64,000 bases of DNA from Nostoc sp. NMS8 (GCF_017115045.1 NZ_JABXKK010000096.1:62001-126000), one strand, 5' to 3'. Positions 7,817 through 16,597 are shown, counted from the first letter of the stretch. Notes: generated from the letters alone by a model not told the origin. Translations and numbers: made by a program.

Positions 7817-8635
7817 TTGGCTAAACAGCGACTCGACACACTATTAGTAGAGTTAAATTTATGTGCTTCTCGCGCCTTAGCACAGAGGTTAATTCAGGCG
7901 GGGGAAGTTACTGTTAATCAGCAGTTAGTTGATAAGCCTGGTACTGAAGTTGATATTGCAGCTCAAATAAATATTAAAGAGCGATCGCCTTTTGTTTCTA
8001 GAGGTGGCGAAAAACTCTCCAAAGCTTTGTCAGTATTTGCCATTCCCGTAGTCGAGCGCATTTGTTTAGATGGTGGAATTTCTACTGGTGGTTTTACTGA
8101 TTGTCTGTTGCAAGCTGGAGCAAAAAAAGTTTACGGTATTGATGTCGGTTACGGACAAGTTGACTGGCGGTTGCGAAATGATCTACGAGTGATTTTGCGG
8201 GAACGCACCAATCTACGCCAACTACAACCAGATAATTTATATGGCGAGGATGACGCGATTCCTGATTTGGCGGTAGTTGATGTATCGTTTATTTCTTTAA
8301 CTAAGATTCTGCCTGCTTTGTGGCAACTCACTCAAGCTAACCGAGAAGCTGTGCTGTTAGTCAAGCCACAGTTTGAAGTTGGCAGATCCCGTGTGGGTAA
8401 AAAAGGTGTTGTGCGCGATCCAAACGACCAAGCTGATGCCATTTTCCAGGTGTTGCAAACAGCCTACGAATTAGGATGGAAATACAAAGGCTTAACTTGG
8501 TCGCCGATCACTGGCCCTGCTGGGAATATCGAATATCTTTTGTGGTTGGGAATGGAAAGTGAAACACTACCACTTGATCTAGAGGCAATTAAGCAGATAA
8601 CGCAATCAGCAACAACTGATTTACGGAAGAGTTAA
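7817..8635 (+). CDS. tlyA: TlyA-family rRNA 2'-O-methyltransferase
   Basis: A 272-residue protein with an N-terminal S4 RNA-binding domain (residues about 3-60, RLDTLLVELNLCASRALAQR) and a FtsJ/RrmJ-like methyltransferase domain. TlyA enzymes methylate the 2'-OH of cytidines in 16S and/or 23S rRNA; older annotations call them hemolysin A. The SAM-binding segment reads LDGGISTGGFTDCLLQ (family usually DVGSSTGGF), followed by VVDVSFISL and LLVKPQFEVG, which carry the expected catalytic Asp and Lys. The start is TTG at 7817, immediately after the DUF29 stop, with AGGAG at 7801-7805. Confidence 0.9.
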   Translation: MAKQRLDTLLVELNLCASRALAQRLIQAGEVTVNQQLVDKPGTEVDIAAQINIKERSPFVSRGGEKLSKALSVFAIPVVERICLDGGISTGGFTDCLLQAGAKKVYGIDVGYGQVDWRLRNDLRVILRERTNLRQLQPDNLYGEDDAIPDLAVVDVSFISLTKILPALWQLTQANREAVLLVKPQFEVGRSRVGKKGVVRDPNDQADAIFQVLQTAYELGWKYKGLTWSPITGPAGNIEYLLWLGMESETLPLDLEAIKQITQSATTDLRKS

Positions 8636-8637
8636 AG

Positions 8638-8737
8638 AAGAATTCAGAATGCAGAATCAATTAGTGGGAGACTTCAACCCAGATATTCATCTGCACTCGG
8701 ACTCAAATTCATACTGAATTCTGACTCCTGAATTCTT
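8638..8737. repeat. GAATTCAG-type inverted repeat between convergent genes
   Basis: AAGAATTCAG...CAGAAT (8638-8657) is repeated in inverted form at 8718-8737. It lies between the convergent tlyA and cp12 genes and could fold as a hairpin at the end of either message. There is no long U-run. Confidence 0.55.
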
Positions 8738-8742
8738 TCTTG

Positions 8743-9003
8743 TTAAACGTCGTAGATTAGACATTCTACAGATTCTGGATGGCGATCGCAGTAATTTTCC
8801 AAAGAGGTTTTCTTTGATTTTGCTTGCTGTTGATCGGCTTTTTCAGCTTGTAATTCTTCTACAATGTCCCAGGCTACGGCACAACCAGCCGAATTACTGC
8901 CATCTAGCTCACAAGTTGTCCGCGCTTCAGTAATGGCTTCAATAATAGCTTCTTCAAGATTTGCTGCTCCAGCAGTTTCAAATGAATTTAGGGTTGTTGT
9001 CAT
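8743..9003 (-). CDS. cp12: CP12, Calvin-cycle regulator
   Basis: An 86-residue, largely disordered protein that in the dark or under oxidation bridges GAPDH and phosphoribulokinase and switches both off. Both redox Cys pairs are present: Cys31/Cys41 around the N-terminal loop and Cys72/Cys81 around the C-terminal loop (ENYCDRHPESVECLIYDV). The PRK-binding core AWDIVEELQAE is intact, and the YDV tail is the residue set that inserts in the GAPDH active site. AAAGGTG on the minus strand provides the ribosome site. Confidence 0.97.
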   Translation of the reverse strand: MTTTLNSFETAGAANLEEAIIEAITEARTTCELDGSNSAGCAVAWDIVEELQAEKADQQQAKSKKTSLENYCDRHPESVECLIYDV

Positions 9004-9410
9004 GATACTTTCACCTTTAATTTACAGAGATAGATATTGACTGTGAGCTTTTAATGACCCCAGGAAGCTTACTTACCCTCCGAGTGACGCTCCTGCGTCG
9101 CTAACGCTAGTCCCTCTTTGTTGGAGCAACAAGACCGGGCTGGCTCACATTTCCAGTTTAGATAGGCTTCCCACAAGAGGTGGTGGTAAACACCGTCATC
9201 TTTTTAGCTAATTTGAGTGGGAATTACCCTCTAGTCATCTTTGATTCAAAAAGCTAAGGGAATTCCACTAGTTGTAATCACTAGTAGAGGTGGTCATGTT
9301 TTCAATCTTGCATCCCAAATTAGAAATGTCAGTCAATTGTCAGAGGAGCTTGATAGAAGTTGATAAACACTTATAAACGGTAACAATGCAGTAACAATTC
9401 TTATTTATTC
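9004..9410. other. Intergenic region with small GC-rich repeat
   Basis: No gene seen. It contains the cp12 upstream region and a GC-rich patch at about 9081-9120 (GACGCTCCTGCGTCGCTAAC) with a short hairpin GACGC/GCGTC, resembling small dispersed repeats of Nostoc. Confidence 0.5.
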
Positions 9411-10766
9411 TCAATATTTTATGCCTAACTCTTGTCGCAGACGATACAGAATTGTATTTTGGTCAACTTGAGAGAGAATTTCTTGAATGACACTGCTAGC
9501 GCCCAACTGTCCCCAAGTGCAGCCTTTTTCGAGATAGACTTGGGCGGCTTTGCCAACAGAGTATGCGCCATAACCGGCAATACCAGCTTGAGCGATCGCA
9601 CTGCCAGCAAAAGCAGTAATATTGCTGGGATTGTCACCACTGGTGATTGCAGCCGTACTTTTACTTAAACCCAAAAGAAAACTACTACCTAATTCCCCCA
9701 GTAGTAAACCACCAGAACTAAATAAAATTGTTTTTAAAATTTTCCCGGCTTCATAGCTAGTCATCGGTAAACCATACAATCTAGCTAGAGCGCGAATTAA
9801 AGCCAAATCGGCAACAGTTCCGCCCAGGATATCTAAGAAGGCGATGGGATTGAGCATTACTGCCAAAGCTTTGTATTTGGTAAATTGCCAGATGATATCT
9901 TCGGCTTCTTTTTCGCGTAAATCGATAGTTTTTTGAGCGATAGCGGCTTCTGCATCTCGTGCTTGGATGAGTGCATTTAACGCCAGAAGCGATCGCCCTT
10001 CCCGATTCAAAATATTCAGAATTGTCTCTTTGAGTTCGTCTACTTGCGGTGGTGGTGTCTCCCATTCATAACTGACACGCCCATCAGGCCACTCAACCCG
10101 CACTTCCATTGCTGCTGGTTCGGCTGCCACCATGACAATTTCATCAGGTAGTAGAGGCTTTGCTTCAGGATGTCCAGCACCCAGTTGTTGCAAATTTTGG
10201 TAAATTGCTCCTTGGTCGGTATCTGGGTAAAGGTCTATTTTGTTAAACACTAAAATCAGGGGTTTTTGCGATCGCCGCAATTCCAGCAATGCTTGATACT
10301 CAGTGCGTGTGATATCACCAGACACGACAAACAAAATCAAATCCGCCTGATGCACTACTTCTCGTGCCATATCCGCCCGTGACTCACCTGCAATTTCATC
10401 TAATCCTGGGGTATCAATTAACTCTACTAGTACCTTGCCGCCAGGCTGCCAACGCACGGAACGGGGCCATTGAGTGACACCATTCAGGGGCCCAGTTTGC
10501 AAAATCTTGTCACCCAGCAAGGCATTTAAAACTGCTGACTTTCCCCGACTCACCAAACCAAAGACAGCAATTCTAATCACGTTAGAATCCAACTTGTTGA
10601 GTGTGGCATTCATTGCTTCCAATTCCGGTTTCACCAACCCTAACAATTGTGGGTTAGATGATAACTGTCCTGACTTGCGGAGATATCCATACCAAGAAAG
10701 CGCTTGTCTGAGACTGGCGCGGGCACGATTCAAATGAGTTTCTTGCAGATTACGATAAACCGACAT
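9411..10766 (-). CDS. Dynamin/Era-like GTPase with C-terminal membrane region
   Basis: A 451-residue GTP-binding protein. G1 is GLVSRGKS (residues 70-77), G3 is DTPG in ELIDTPGLDE, and G4 is NKID. The last 160 residues are hydrophobic and Gly/Ala-rich (LDILGGTVADLALIRALARLY and GGLLLGELGSSFLLGLS), as in cyanobacterial GTPases with a DUF697-type tail. This suggests a membrane-associated GTPase acting on membranes or on a complex there; no partner is visible next to it. Start is the ATG at 10766. Confidence 0.85.
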   Translation of the reverse strand: MSVYRNLQETHLNRARASLRQALSWYGYLRKSGQLSSNPQLLGLVKPELEAMNATLNKLDSNVIRIAVFGLVSRGKSAVLNALLGDKILQTGPLNGVTQWPRSVRWQPGGKVLVELIDTPGLDEIAGESRADMAREVVHQADLILFVVSGDITRTEYQALLELRRSQKPLILVFNKIDLYPDTDQGAIYQNLQQLGAGHPEAKPLLPDEIVMVAAEPAAMEVRVEWPDGRVSYEWETPPPQVDELKETILNILNREGRSLLALNALIQARDAEAAIAQKTIDLREKEAEDIIWQFTKYKALAVMLNPIAFLDILGGTVADLALIRALARLYGLPMTSYEAGKILKTILFSSGGLLLGELGSSFLLGLSKSTAAITSGDNPSNITAFAGSAIAQAGIAGYGAYSVGKAAQVYLEKGCTWGQLGASSVIQEILSQVDQNTILYRLRQELGIKY

Positions 10767-10981
10767 AATAGCAGCACTTTCAGCTTTGACTCTCTCAGAT
10801 GCTCATCTAATGCTCAAAACTCTGTTTTTCAGCATTTGAGTATAAAATATTAGTATATTTTCATACCCCAAATTATGCTCAACAAATGCCGACTTTCTCA
10901 ACTCTGTTACCAGAATTGAGAAAGTGAACATACCTCTATCTTATATCTCTAAAGTTCTTAGGGACTAGGTGCATTAGTGGT

Positions 10982-11194
10982 TTAGAACATTTCCAGGATC
11001 TCTAACGCTGTATCCAGATGCCATTTAACCCGATAGAGTCCAAATAACTTCTCTTGACTGTATCGTGCGGGGTACTCTAGCTTCCTTCCCTCCATCGTCA
11101 CCTTAAGCAATGCTGACTGTTCTGGTGTTGGTGTTCCCATAGCTTCTAGTATCGCTTCTAGCGCTTCTACTTGCGAAAGCATAGGAGACTTCAA
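10982..11194 (-). CDS. Hypothetical protein, 70 residues
   Basis: A small protein beginning MKSPMLSQVEALEAILEAMG and ending WHLDTALEILEMF. It is amphipathic and helical with no recognised motif. A second in-frame ATG lies at codon 5. It stands alone between the GTPase gene and a small plus-strand gene. Composition is like the neighbours, which favours a real gene over a chance frame, but I do not recognise it. Confidence 0.45.
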   Translation of the reverse strand: MKSPMLSQVEALEAILEAMGTPTPEQSALLKVTMEGRKLEYPARYSQEKLFGLYRVKWHLDTALEILEMF

Positions 11195-11377
11195 TCCTTT
11201 ATTTTCTGATACTTGCTTGCAGGCGATAACAGGAAAAGTCAGAAGTGCATTAATGTACGATGCCTTATCAGCAGGGTTCCCTATTGCTTAGATGCCATAC
11301 TGTATCAAGCATAAATCGCGTAACGCTCTTAAGCTTTTAACTTCTAATTCTGTGCGCGTGAACATAAAATAGTAGTG

Positions 11378-11443
11378 TCCACTGAAAAGTGGATATTGGT
11401 GGTGTACTAGTTTGCAAGACCGCGTATCACCACCAATCATCCA
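11378..11443. repeat. Nested inverted repeats before a small gene
   Basis: TCCACT/AGTGGA (11378-11393) forms a small hairpin that overlaps a larger inverted repeat, TGGATATTGGTGGTG (11390-11404) against CACCACCAATCATCCA (11428-11443), with a 23-nt loop. It lies 50 nt before the small gene at 11493 and could be an operator or an alternating RNA structure. Confidence 0.45.
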
Positions 11444-11492
11444 TTAAACAATTGTACACTAATGTTTCGACTATTATTTGTATTTCTCAACA

Positions 11493-11675
11493 ATGCCTAA
11501 TCCCAAAGGTAATCCAGAAAGCCTAGAACCAATTAAATCTCATAGAGAAGAACCATTAACAACTACTATCAGCTTTCGCGCTACTGAAAAGATGAAGGAA
11601 GAAGTGAAAGCTAAAGACGACCCGCCAGAATTTTGTAGAGAGGCTATTCAAGAGAAGCTAGATAGAGAGAAGTAG
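11493..11675 (+). CDS. Small protein, possibly ribbon-helix-helix type
   Basis: A 60-residue protein starting MPNPKGNPESLEPIK. The central TTTISFRATEKMKEEVKAK resembles the strand-plus-helix of small ribbon-helix-helix DNA-binding proteins, followed by a second helix (EFCREAIQEKLDRE). The ATG at 11493 is preferred to a TTG at 11478. No partner toxin gene is adjacent. The nested inverted repeats just upstream would suit an autoregulating DNA-binding protein. The fold call is inference. Confidence 0.6.
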   Translation: MPNPKGNPESLEPIKSHREEPLTTTISFRATEKMKEEVKAKDDPPEFCREAIQEKLDREK

Positions 11676-11701
11676 CCTGTTTTGTCAGAAGAGTTTGCAG
11701 A

Positions 11702-12007
11702 CTAAAACAGGGGATTGTGTTTATCATCCCAACATTTGCGATCGCTCCAATTTCTGCCAGTATGTTCACATTCAGATGCATTATCTATCCAAGGAATCGA
11801 TGTAGAGTGATACGAGTTTCCAGTGACAGCGAATAAGCTAGCAGTGAATAAGGGCAATAATAAGGATAAAGTTATCAGTGTACAAATCGGTAGAATTATT
11901 AAATATCCAGTGAGCAGGATAATGTTACTATTAGTCCAAAACACTGCACCTATCTTATTATTTTTTGGACGAGTTTTTAAGCTGGTTCTTGAATTCGAGA
12001 AAAGCAT
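11702..12007 (-). CDS. Small membrane protein of unknown function
   Basis: A 101-residue protein with one long hydrophobic stretch (about residues 28-62, INIILL-like through LLPLFTASLFAVTG), possibly two short membrane helices. The C-terminal tail has an unusual Cys/Trp/His-rich sequence ending ECEHTGRNW...CWDDKHNPLF. The order of Cys, Trp and His looks conserved rather than random, and suggests a metal- or redox-sensitive tail. It is convergent with the small gene at 11493. No function assigned. Confidence 0.5.
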   Translation of the reverse strand: MLFSNSRTSLKTRPKNNKIGAVFWTNSNIILLTGYLIILPICTLITLSLLLPLFTASLFAVTGNSYHSTSIPWIDNASECEHTGRNWSDRKCWDDKHNPLF

Positions 12008-12475
12008 AATGCAACCCTATTAATACCAGTTTATATAAAAATCTCATTTGATTTGTAAAAGCCAAACAGACTGAGAGCTAACCGGATCGGGTTTTGGATC
12101 TGAGTATATTCAGCAAAAAAATAAAATTTTTATACAAGTATGGATTTTTACATAAGAATATTATTGAAGCTGTATACTCTCATGTCAAATGTGCAAGTGG
12201 CGACTTCTTGGAACCTTTAATATTTGGACGCTAAAAAATATTTTTCATGAAAATATGTTGAAGCTGTGGCGATCGCTATTACGTAAATCCTGGTAAATTT
12301 AACTTACATCCTTCTTGGAACAATGCAGCAAAAATACTGATATGACGCTGAATTATTCTGTAACTAATACCAAAAGTTAGTGTAATGCTGGCAGAATAAA
12401 AGTAGCGTTAATTCTTTTTTATGCCTAAAGATGATAAATCTGAAGTTTTACAAAGGCGCATCTGAGATTATCGGT
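12008..12475. other. Intergenic AT-rich region
   Basis: No gene seen. Two related stretches (TATTGAAGCTGT near 12173 and GTTGAAGCTGT near 12259) are the only repeated sequence noticed. Confidence 0.4.
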
Positions 12476-12844
12476 TATGAAGATTTTTTAACTGAACTAA
12501 AAACACAAATTTCTAGCGCTTAATTACGTGCTGTAGTTGCAGTCAATAAAGAATTAGTATTACTCTACTGGCAAATTGGGCAAGATATTCTGAATCGCCA
12601 ACAGCAGCAGGGTTGGGGCGCAAAAGTTATTAATAGTCTGGCGGCTGACTTGCAGAAAGCTTTTCTAGAGATGAAAGGCTTTTCGCTTCGGAACCTCAAG
12701 TATATGCGGGCATTTTCCGAAGCTTATCCAGATGAGCAATTAGTGCAACAAGTTGTTGCACTAATTCCCTGGGGTCATAATGTTCGGATTTTGGATACTT
12801 TAGACTACAGACAAAAAGAATTGAGTTCTCACCAGAAGAAATAA
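12476..12844 (+). pseudogene. Decayed DUF1016 (YhcG-like PDDEXK) gene
   Basis: Translation from 12476 gives YEDFLTELKTQISSA, a TAA stop at 12521-12523, then in the same frame LRAVVAVNKELVLLYWQIG and on through FSLRNLKYMRAFSEAYPDE to WGHNVRILD. This is the N-terminal half of the DUF1016 family, which normally carries a PDDEXK nuclease domain of 300 or more residues. Everything after ILD is missing. The next bases, in another frame (to 12909), encode a short acidic tail (RIEFSPEEIRNEVAKIRSEI) unlike this family. So the gene has one nonsense mutation plus a large 3' deletion and cannot encode the full protein. Confidence 0.75.
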
Positions 12845-13024
12845 GAAACGAAGTTGCAAAGATTCGGAGCGAAATAAATACTAATACAACTAAAGATTCT
12901 GATTTAATTTAGAGTGTATTCCAATCCAGAGGAAAATATCTTCAATCTGCTGTCAGCGCGAGACTCAGGGATACAGAGAGTATTTGATAACTTCTCTGTA
13001 TCCCTGCGTCTTCCATAAACACTA

Positions 13025-13357
13025 CTACCAAATTCGATTTCCATTTTCATCAAGTCGTGCCTGCCGAATTACGTCAGAGATTTCTTCAGCATCTTTAACG
13101 TGATGGAGTGCCTTCTTTTCGCCGTTGGGTTCATCCACAACAAAGTAAGTCGGGACTGTGATTCTGTCGCCTGTAATGTCTGGAACATCATCGATAGCTT
13201 TCTGTTTAGCCTTTTCTTCAATTGATTGAGGCTGATCAGAAATTCTATCTCCTGGATTCGCAGTTAAGTTTCTTTCGTTCACATCTGGCTTTTCACGAGA
13301 ATCCCGATCTTCGCTTACTGGTTGATTAATTTGGTTTTCTTGATTTTTATCACTCAT
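13025..13357 (-). CDS. Hydrophilic hypothetical protein
   Basis: A 110-residue, highly charged protein, probably starting at MSDKNQENQINQ (ATG at 13357; an upstream TTG-type extension is less likely). The first 55 residues are low-complexity Asp/Glu/Arg/Asn and likely disordered. The second half (DITGDRITVPTYFVVDEPNG) looks folded and beta-rich, ending ARLDENGNRIW. No signal, membrane segment or known domain. It stands alone between the DUF1016 remnant and the Rieske gene. Confidence 0.55.
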   Translation of the reverse strand: MSDKNQENQINQPVSEDRDSREKPDVNERNLTANPGDRISDQPQSIEEKAKQKAIDDVPDITGDRITVPTYFVVDEPNGEKKALHHVKDAEEISDVIRQARLDENGNRIW

Positions 13358-13640
13358 GGCACTTTCAGCTATTAAAACATGTTGATTTACTAACAACAGC
13401 TTAAAAAATCAAAGGCATAAATAGTTCTTTCTCTGGAGAGAGTTTGAAAAGAAATTTTGTGAGTGAACATATCTTAGGTTAGATTTTAGCTCTCAGGTTT
13501 AGAAACAACCTCTTACTTCAGAAATAAATAAAAATTAAAGTTGCCTGAACAACTCTAAAAAAAGCAAAACACAAATGTACATTAATCCTGGTGCGATCGC
13601 GCCGTAGTATACTTGTAGACCTTTGTTGATAGATTTAATT

Positions 13641-14210
13641 ATGAGAAAAAATTCTTCTACTAGTGGCGAAATTCCAACTAGAATAAAAACGCGCCGGGAT
13701 TTCTTAACCTACATGCTAGGTACTACAGTTGCATCTGTAGCAATAGGATATCTGTTTCCCAAAGTCAGCCAAAGTCGTGAGCTAGACTTAGAAACCCTTT
13801 GCTCACTTTATCCCAAGAATTCGCGCTGTCAAAATTATCTTCCCGGATCGGTAGCATTGGCTCAAGATGGTAACAAAATTGACGCCAACGCATTATTAGC
13901 AACTGCAAAGCTAGGAATTCCGATTCTCGTTAAAGGCTTGCCAGATAGCAGCGTTGATTATCTGATTATCCAAGATGGGCCAAAGATTGCTGAGTACGCT
14001 ATCAATCCAATCTGTACCCATTTAGGATGTACAGTCTCATGGGATCTTGAAAAGAATCACTTTATTTGTCCTTGTCATGGATCTCAATACGATTCTCAGG
14101 GTAGAGTTGTTCAGGGCCCAGCTAAACGCTCATTACCACTAATTACTATAGTAGTCAAGCAAAATCAAATTCGTTTAGTAGATCGCAAACCTGGTGTAGA
14201 TCCTCGTTAA
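13641..14210 (+). CDS. PetC-like Rieske [2Fe-2S] protein
   Basis: A 189-residue protein with the two Rieske cluster motifs CTHLGC (125-130) and CPCHGS (143-148). The N-terminus has a twin-arginine-like TRRDFL (17-22) and one hydrophobic anchor (24-39), so it is probably exported folded and membrane-anchored, as PetC-type proteins are. It lacks the usual PetC start and is nearer to the alternative Rieske proteins (PetC3-like) of cyanobacteria. Between anchor and cluster domain lies LETLCSLYPKNSRCQNY (residues 50-66), whose Cys/Pro/Cys/Tyr spacing equals that of the CP12 C-terminal loop. The ATG at 13641 is chosen over an upstream TTG. No other cytochrome b6f gene is nearby. Confidence 0.85.
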   Translation: MRKNSSTSGEIPTRIKTRRDFLTYMLGTTVASVAIGYLFPKVSQSRELDLETLCSLYPKNSRCQNYLPGSVALAQDGNKIDANALLATAKLGIPILVKGLPDSSVDYLIIQDGPKIAEYAINPICTHLGCTVSWDLEKNHFICPCHGSQYDSQGRVVQGPAKRSLPLITIVVKQNQIRLVDRKPGVDPR

Positions 14211-14349
14211 CCTAGTCAATATCAAATTAGATTGGACAATGCCACCATACTTTTTAAGCAAGTCATAAATCATAAAAGACTAACAAAAATTACTGCATGA
14301 TTTGAATTTGTCGGGTAAGCTGACAACAGCAGTTTTAATCCTCAAAACA

Positions 14350-15135
14350 ATGACCGCAAGTAGTCCCACGATTTTAGCCCTGGACTTTGATGGAGTGATT
14401 TGCGACGGACTAATTGAATATTTTGAGGTAGCATGGCGTACCTATTCTGAAATTTGGTCGTCTGCTAACGATACACCACCAGATGATTTAGCTTTGAGAT
14501 TCTATCGTTTACGCCCTGTAATTGAAACTGGTTGGGAAATGCCTGTTTTAATCAAAGCCTTGATAGATGGAATTCCTGATGAAAATATTTTTCATCAATG
14601 GACAAGCATCGCCCCACAACTTTTGTTAGATGACAAGCTACAAGCAAGAGAAATTGCTGCGAAACTAGATCAGCAGCGAGATGAATGGATTACTACAGAT
14701 TTAAGTGGTTGGCTGAGTCTACATAAATTTTATCCGGGTGTAGGAGAAAAAATAAAGTTAACTCTTGACAGTGGAGTTAAGCTATACATTGTGACAACTA
14801 AAGAAGGGCGTTTTGTGCAGCAATTATTGCAGCAAGAAGGGGTAAATTTACCACCGGAAGCAATTTTTGGTAAAGAAGTCAAGCGTCCTAAATATGAAAT
14901 TTTGCGACAACTAATCCAGTCAGCAGATGACAAGCCAGTTAGTCTCTGGTTTGTAGAAGATAGACTCAAGGCATTACAGTTAGTCCAACAGCAAGCAGAC
15001 CTTGAGGATGTGAAACTTTTCCTTGCAGACTGGGGCTATAATACCCAAGCAGAACGGGAATTTGCCCAAAATGATCCGCGAATTCAGTTGTTATCACTTT
15101 CTCAGTTTACTAAGGATTTCTCAGCTTGGCTTTAA
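14350..15135 (+). CDS. HAD-family hydrolase
   Basis: A 261-residue haloacid-dehalogenase-type phosphatase. Motif I is ALDFDGVICDG with the nucleophile and acid Asp residues, motif II is TTKEG, motif III has Lys in VKRPKYEIL, and motif IV is FVEDR. A helical cap lies between motif I and II. The start is taken as the ATG at 14350 (MTASSPTILALDFDG), close to motif I as is usual. The substrate is unknown. The gene is followed by a palindromic repeat (15158-15182) that may also end its transcript. Confidence 0.85.
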   Translation: MTASSPTILALDFDGVICDGLIEYFEVAWRTYSEIWSSANDTPPDDLALRFYRLRPVIETGWEMPVLIKALIDGIPDENIFHQWTSIAPQLLLDDKLQAREIAAKLDQQRDEWITTDLSGWLSLHKFYPGVGEKIKLTLDSGVKLYIVTTKEGRFVQQLLQQEGVNLPPEAIFGKEVKRPKYEILRQLIQSADDKPVSLWFVEDRLKALQLVQQQADLEDVKLFLADWGYNTQAEREFAQNDPRIQLLSLSQFTKDFSAWL

Positions 15136-15157
15136 TCTATTAAACATCTAGTAAAAA

Positions 15158-15182
15158 AGAGACGTAGCAGTGCTACGTCTCT
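15158..15182. repeat. Palindromic repeat unit, copy 1
   Basis: AGAGACGTAGCA and TGCTACGTCTCT form perfect 12-bp arms around one base. The same unit is found at 20750-20780, 21979-22009 and, degenerate, 56545-56587. This copy stands alone, outside the 90-bp element that contains copies 2 and 3. Confidence 0.85.
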
Positions 15183-15418
15183 ACAAAAGTTCTGGATAAT
15201 GCATATTTAATTTCTGGTTATGTCTATTAAACCTTTTGCATAAATCACAAAATTTGAATCTTACCTCGCCAAAGCTATGCTTTGTCTCCCCTCCGCTTAC
15301 TAAGGGGTAAGTGTTATGGACTTTTGCCACATATCTATTAAATAAAACTATGTGTTTTGTAAATTTAGGTGAAATAATAACTCATAACTATTCATTCCTC
15401 ACTTAGCACTTAACTTTT

Positions 15419-16597
15419 ATGCTTGACCTAACAAAACTAGCGCGACAAATGCAGGGTTTAAGTCAGCATCTTACTTTAGAAGCTGCTGCCAGTCGTCAGC
15501 GTTTAGAATTGGCGCAACAACATTTAAAAAATGCTTACGAGTCTCAACAAGATTTAATCGATCGCCAGGAAAAATGGCGCGATCGCATTCTCTTTGCTAA
15601 TGCTACCCCAATCGAGCCGCTAGAAACCTGCATCGATATTCCAGTTCCCCCAAAAATTCATACTGTCATCGCTACCGATGGTTCTCAAATTGCCCCCAAC
15701 CATCACGAAATTGCTTATTGTTATCTCCTAAATATCGGCAGAGTCGTCTTGCACTACGGACAAAATCGCCATCCGCTACTCGATAGTTTACCAGAGGTAT
15801 TTTACCGTCCAGAAGATTTATATATGTCTCGGCAGTGGGGAATTAGAACTGAGGAATGGATGAGTTTTCGCCGCACAGCTTCCGAAGCAACAGTGTTAGC
15901 AGAACTGGCGTGTGATGCAGCGCAAAAGGAAACCCCAGCACTAGCAATGGTAGATGGTTCGCTAATTTACTGGTTTTTAGAACAGTTGCCGATGGATGCA
16001 CGCGATCGCATTTTACCCCCCATTCTCGAAGCTTGGCAGCAAATGCGTGATGCTCAGATTCCGTTAATGGGCTATCTTAGCGCCTCTCGCAGCATCGAAA
16101 CAATGAACTTTTTACGCTTGTTGGCTTGTCCTCATCCAGCACCAGACTGTAAAAGTCATTGCCCAAATCAGCTAGAAAAAGTACCTTGTAAAATTTTTGA
16201 ACAGTTGCGAGATACTTCTGTTTGGGCAACTCGACTCAAGCCAGGACAACGCAGTACCTTATGGCGCAGTAATTCTCCCATTCTCGAACTTTACGGCGAT
16301 CAAACAATTTACTTTTGCTACGTCCACGTTGGCACCGAAATCGCCCGCATCGAAATCCCGGCATGGGTGGCAGAGAATGCCACTATGTTAGATCAAGCAC
16401 TGGGACTGATGTTAGCACAAGTGCAAAAAGGATACGGCTACCCTGTAGCGATCGCTGAAGCCCATAATCAAGCAGTAGTAAAAGGTGGCGATCGAGCGCG
16501 TTTCTTTGCCCTACTCGAACAACAAATGATTAAAGCTGGTTTAAAAAATGTGGGAACTTCCTACAAAGAAGCCAGAAAGCGCGGGAGTATTGCGTAG
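15419..16597 (+). CDS. NurA-domain nuclease-like protein
   Basis: A 392-residue protein with the NurA fold. NurA is a 5'-3' nuclease that works with HerA in double-strand break end resection. The first metal-site motif is IATDGSQIAP (about residues 84-93), and the second MVDGSLIYWFL (about 177-187), each with the expected Asp. The N-terminal 60 residues form a helical region with coiled-coil character. No herA gene is present in this window, so the partner, if any, lies elsewhere. It is convergent with the broken TerD/VWA gene. Confidence 0.85.
   Translation: MLDLTKLARQMQGLSQHLTLEAAASRQRLELAQQHLKNAYESQQDLIDRQEKWRDRILFANATPIEPLETCIDIPVPPKIHTVIATDGSQIAPNHHEIAYCYLLNIGRVVLHYGQNRHPLLDSLPEVFYRPEDLYMSRQWGIRTEEWMSFRRTASEATVLAELACDAAQKETPALAMVDGSLIYWFLEQLPMDARDRILPPILEAWQQMRDAQIPLMGYLSASRSIETMNFLRLLACPHPAPDCKSHCPNQLEKVPCKIFEQLRDTSVWATRLKPGQRSTLWRSNSPILELYGDQTIYFCYVHVGTEIARIEIPAWVAENATMLDQALGLMLAQVQKGYGYPVAIAEAHNQAVVKGGDRARFFALLEQQMIKAGLKNVGTSYKEARKRGSIA

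Noticed and set aside
9432..9668. Plus-strand frame opposite the GTPase gene
   Set aside because: It mirrors the coding sequence of the GTPase, whose motifs are clear on the minus strand.
15240..15330. Possible tRNA or structured RNA after the HAD gene
   Set aside because: Short palindromic pieces (CCAAAGC/GCTTTG) exist, but no cloverleaf or known RNA motif could be formed.
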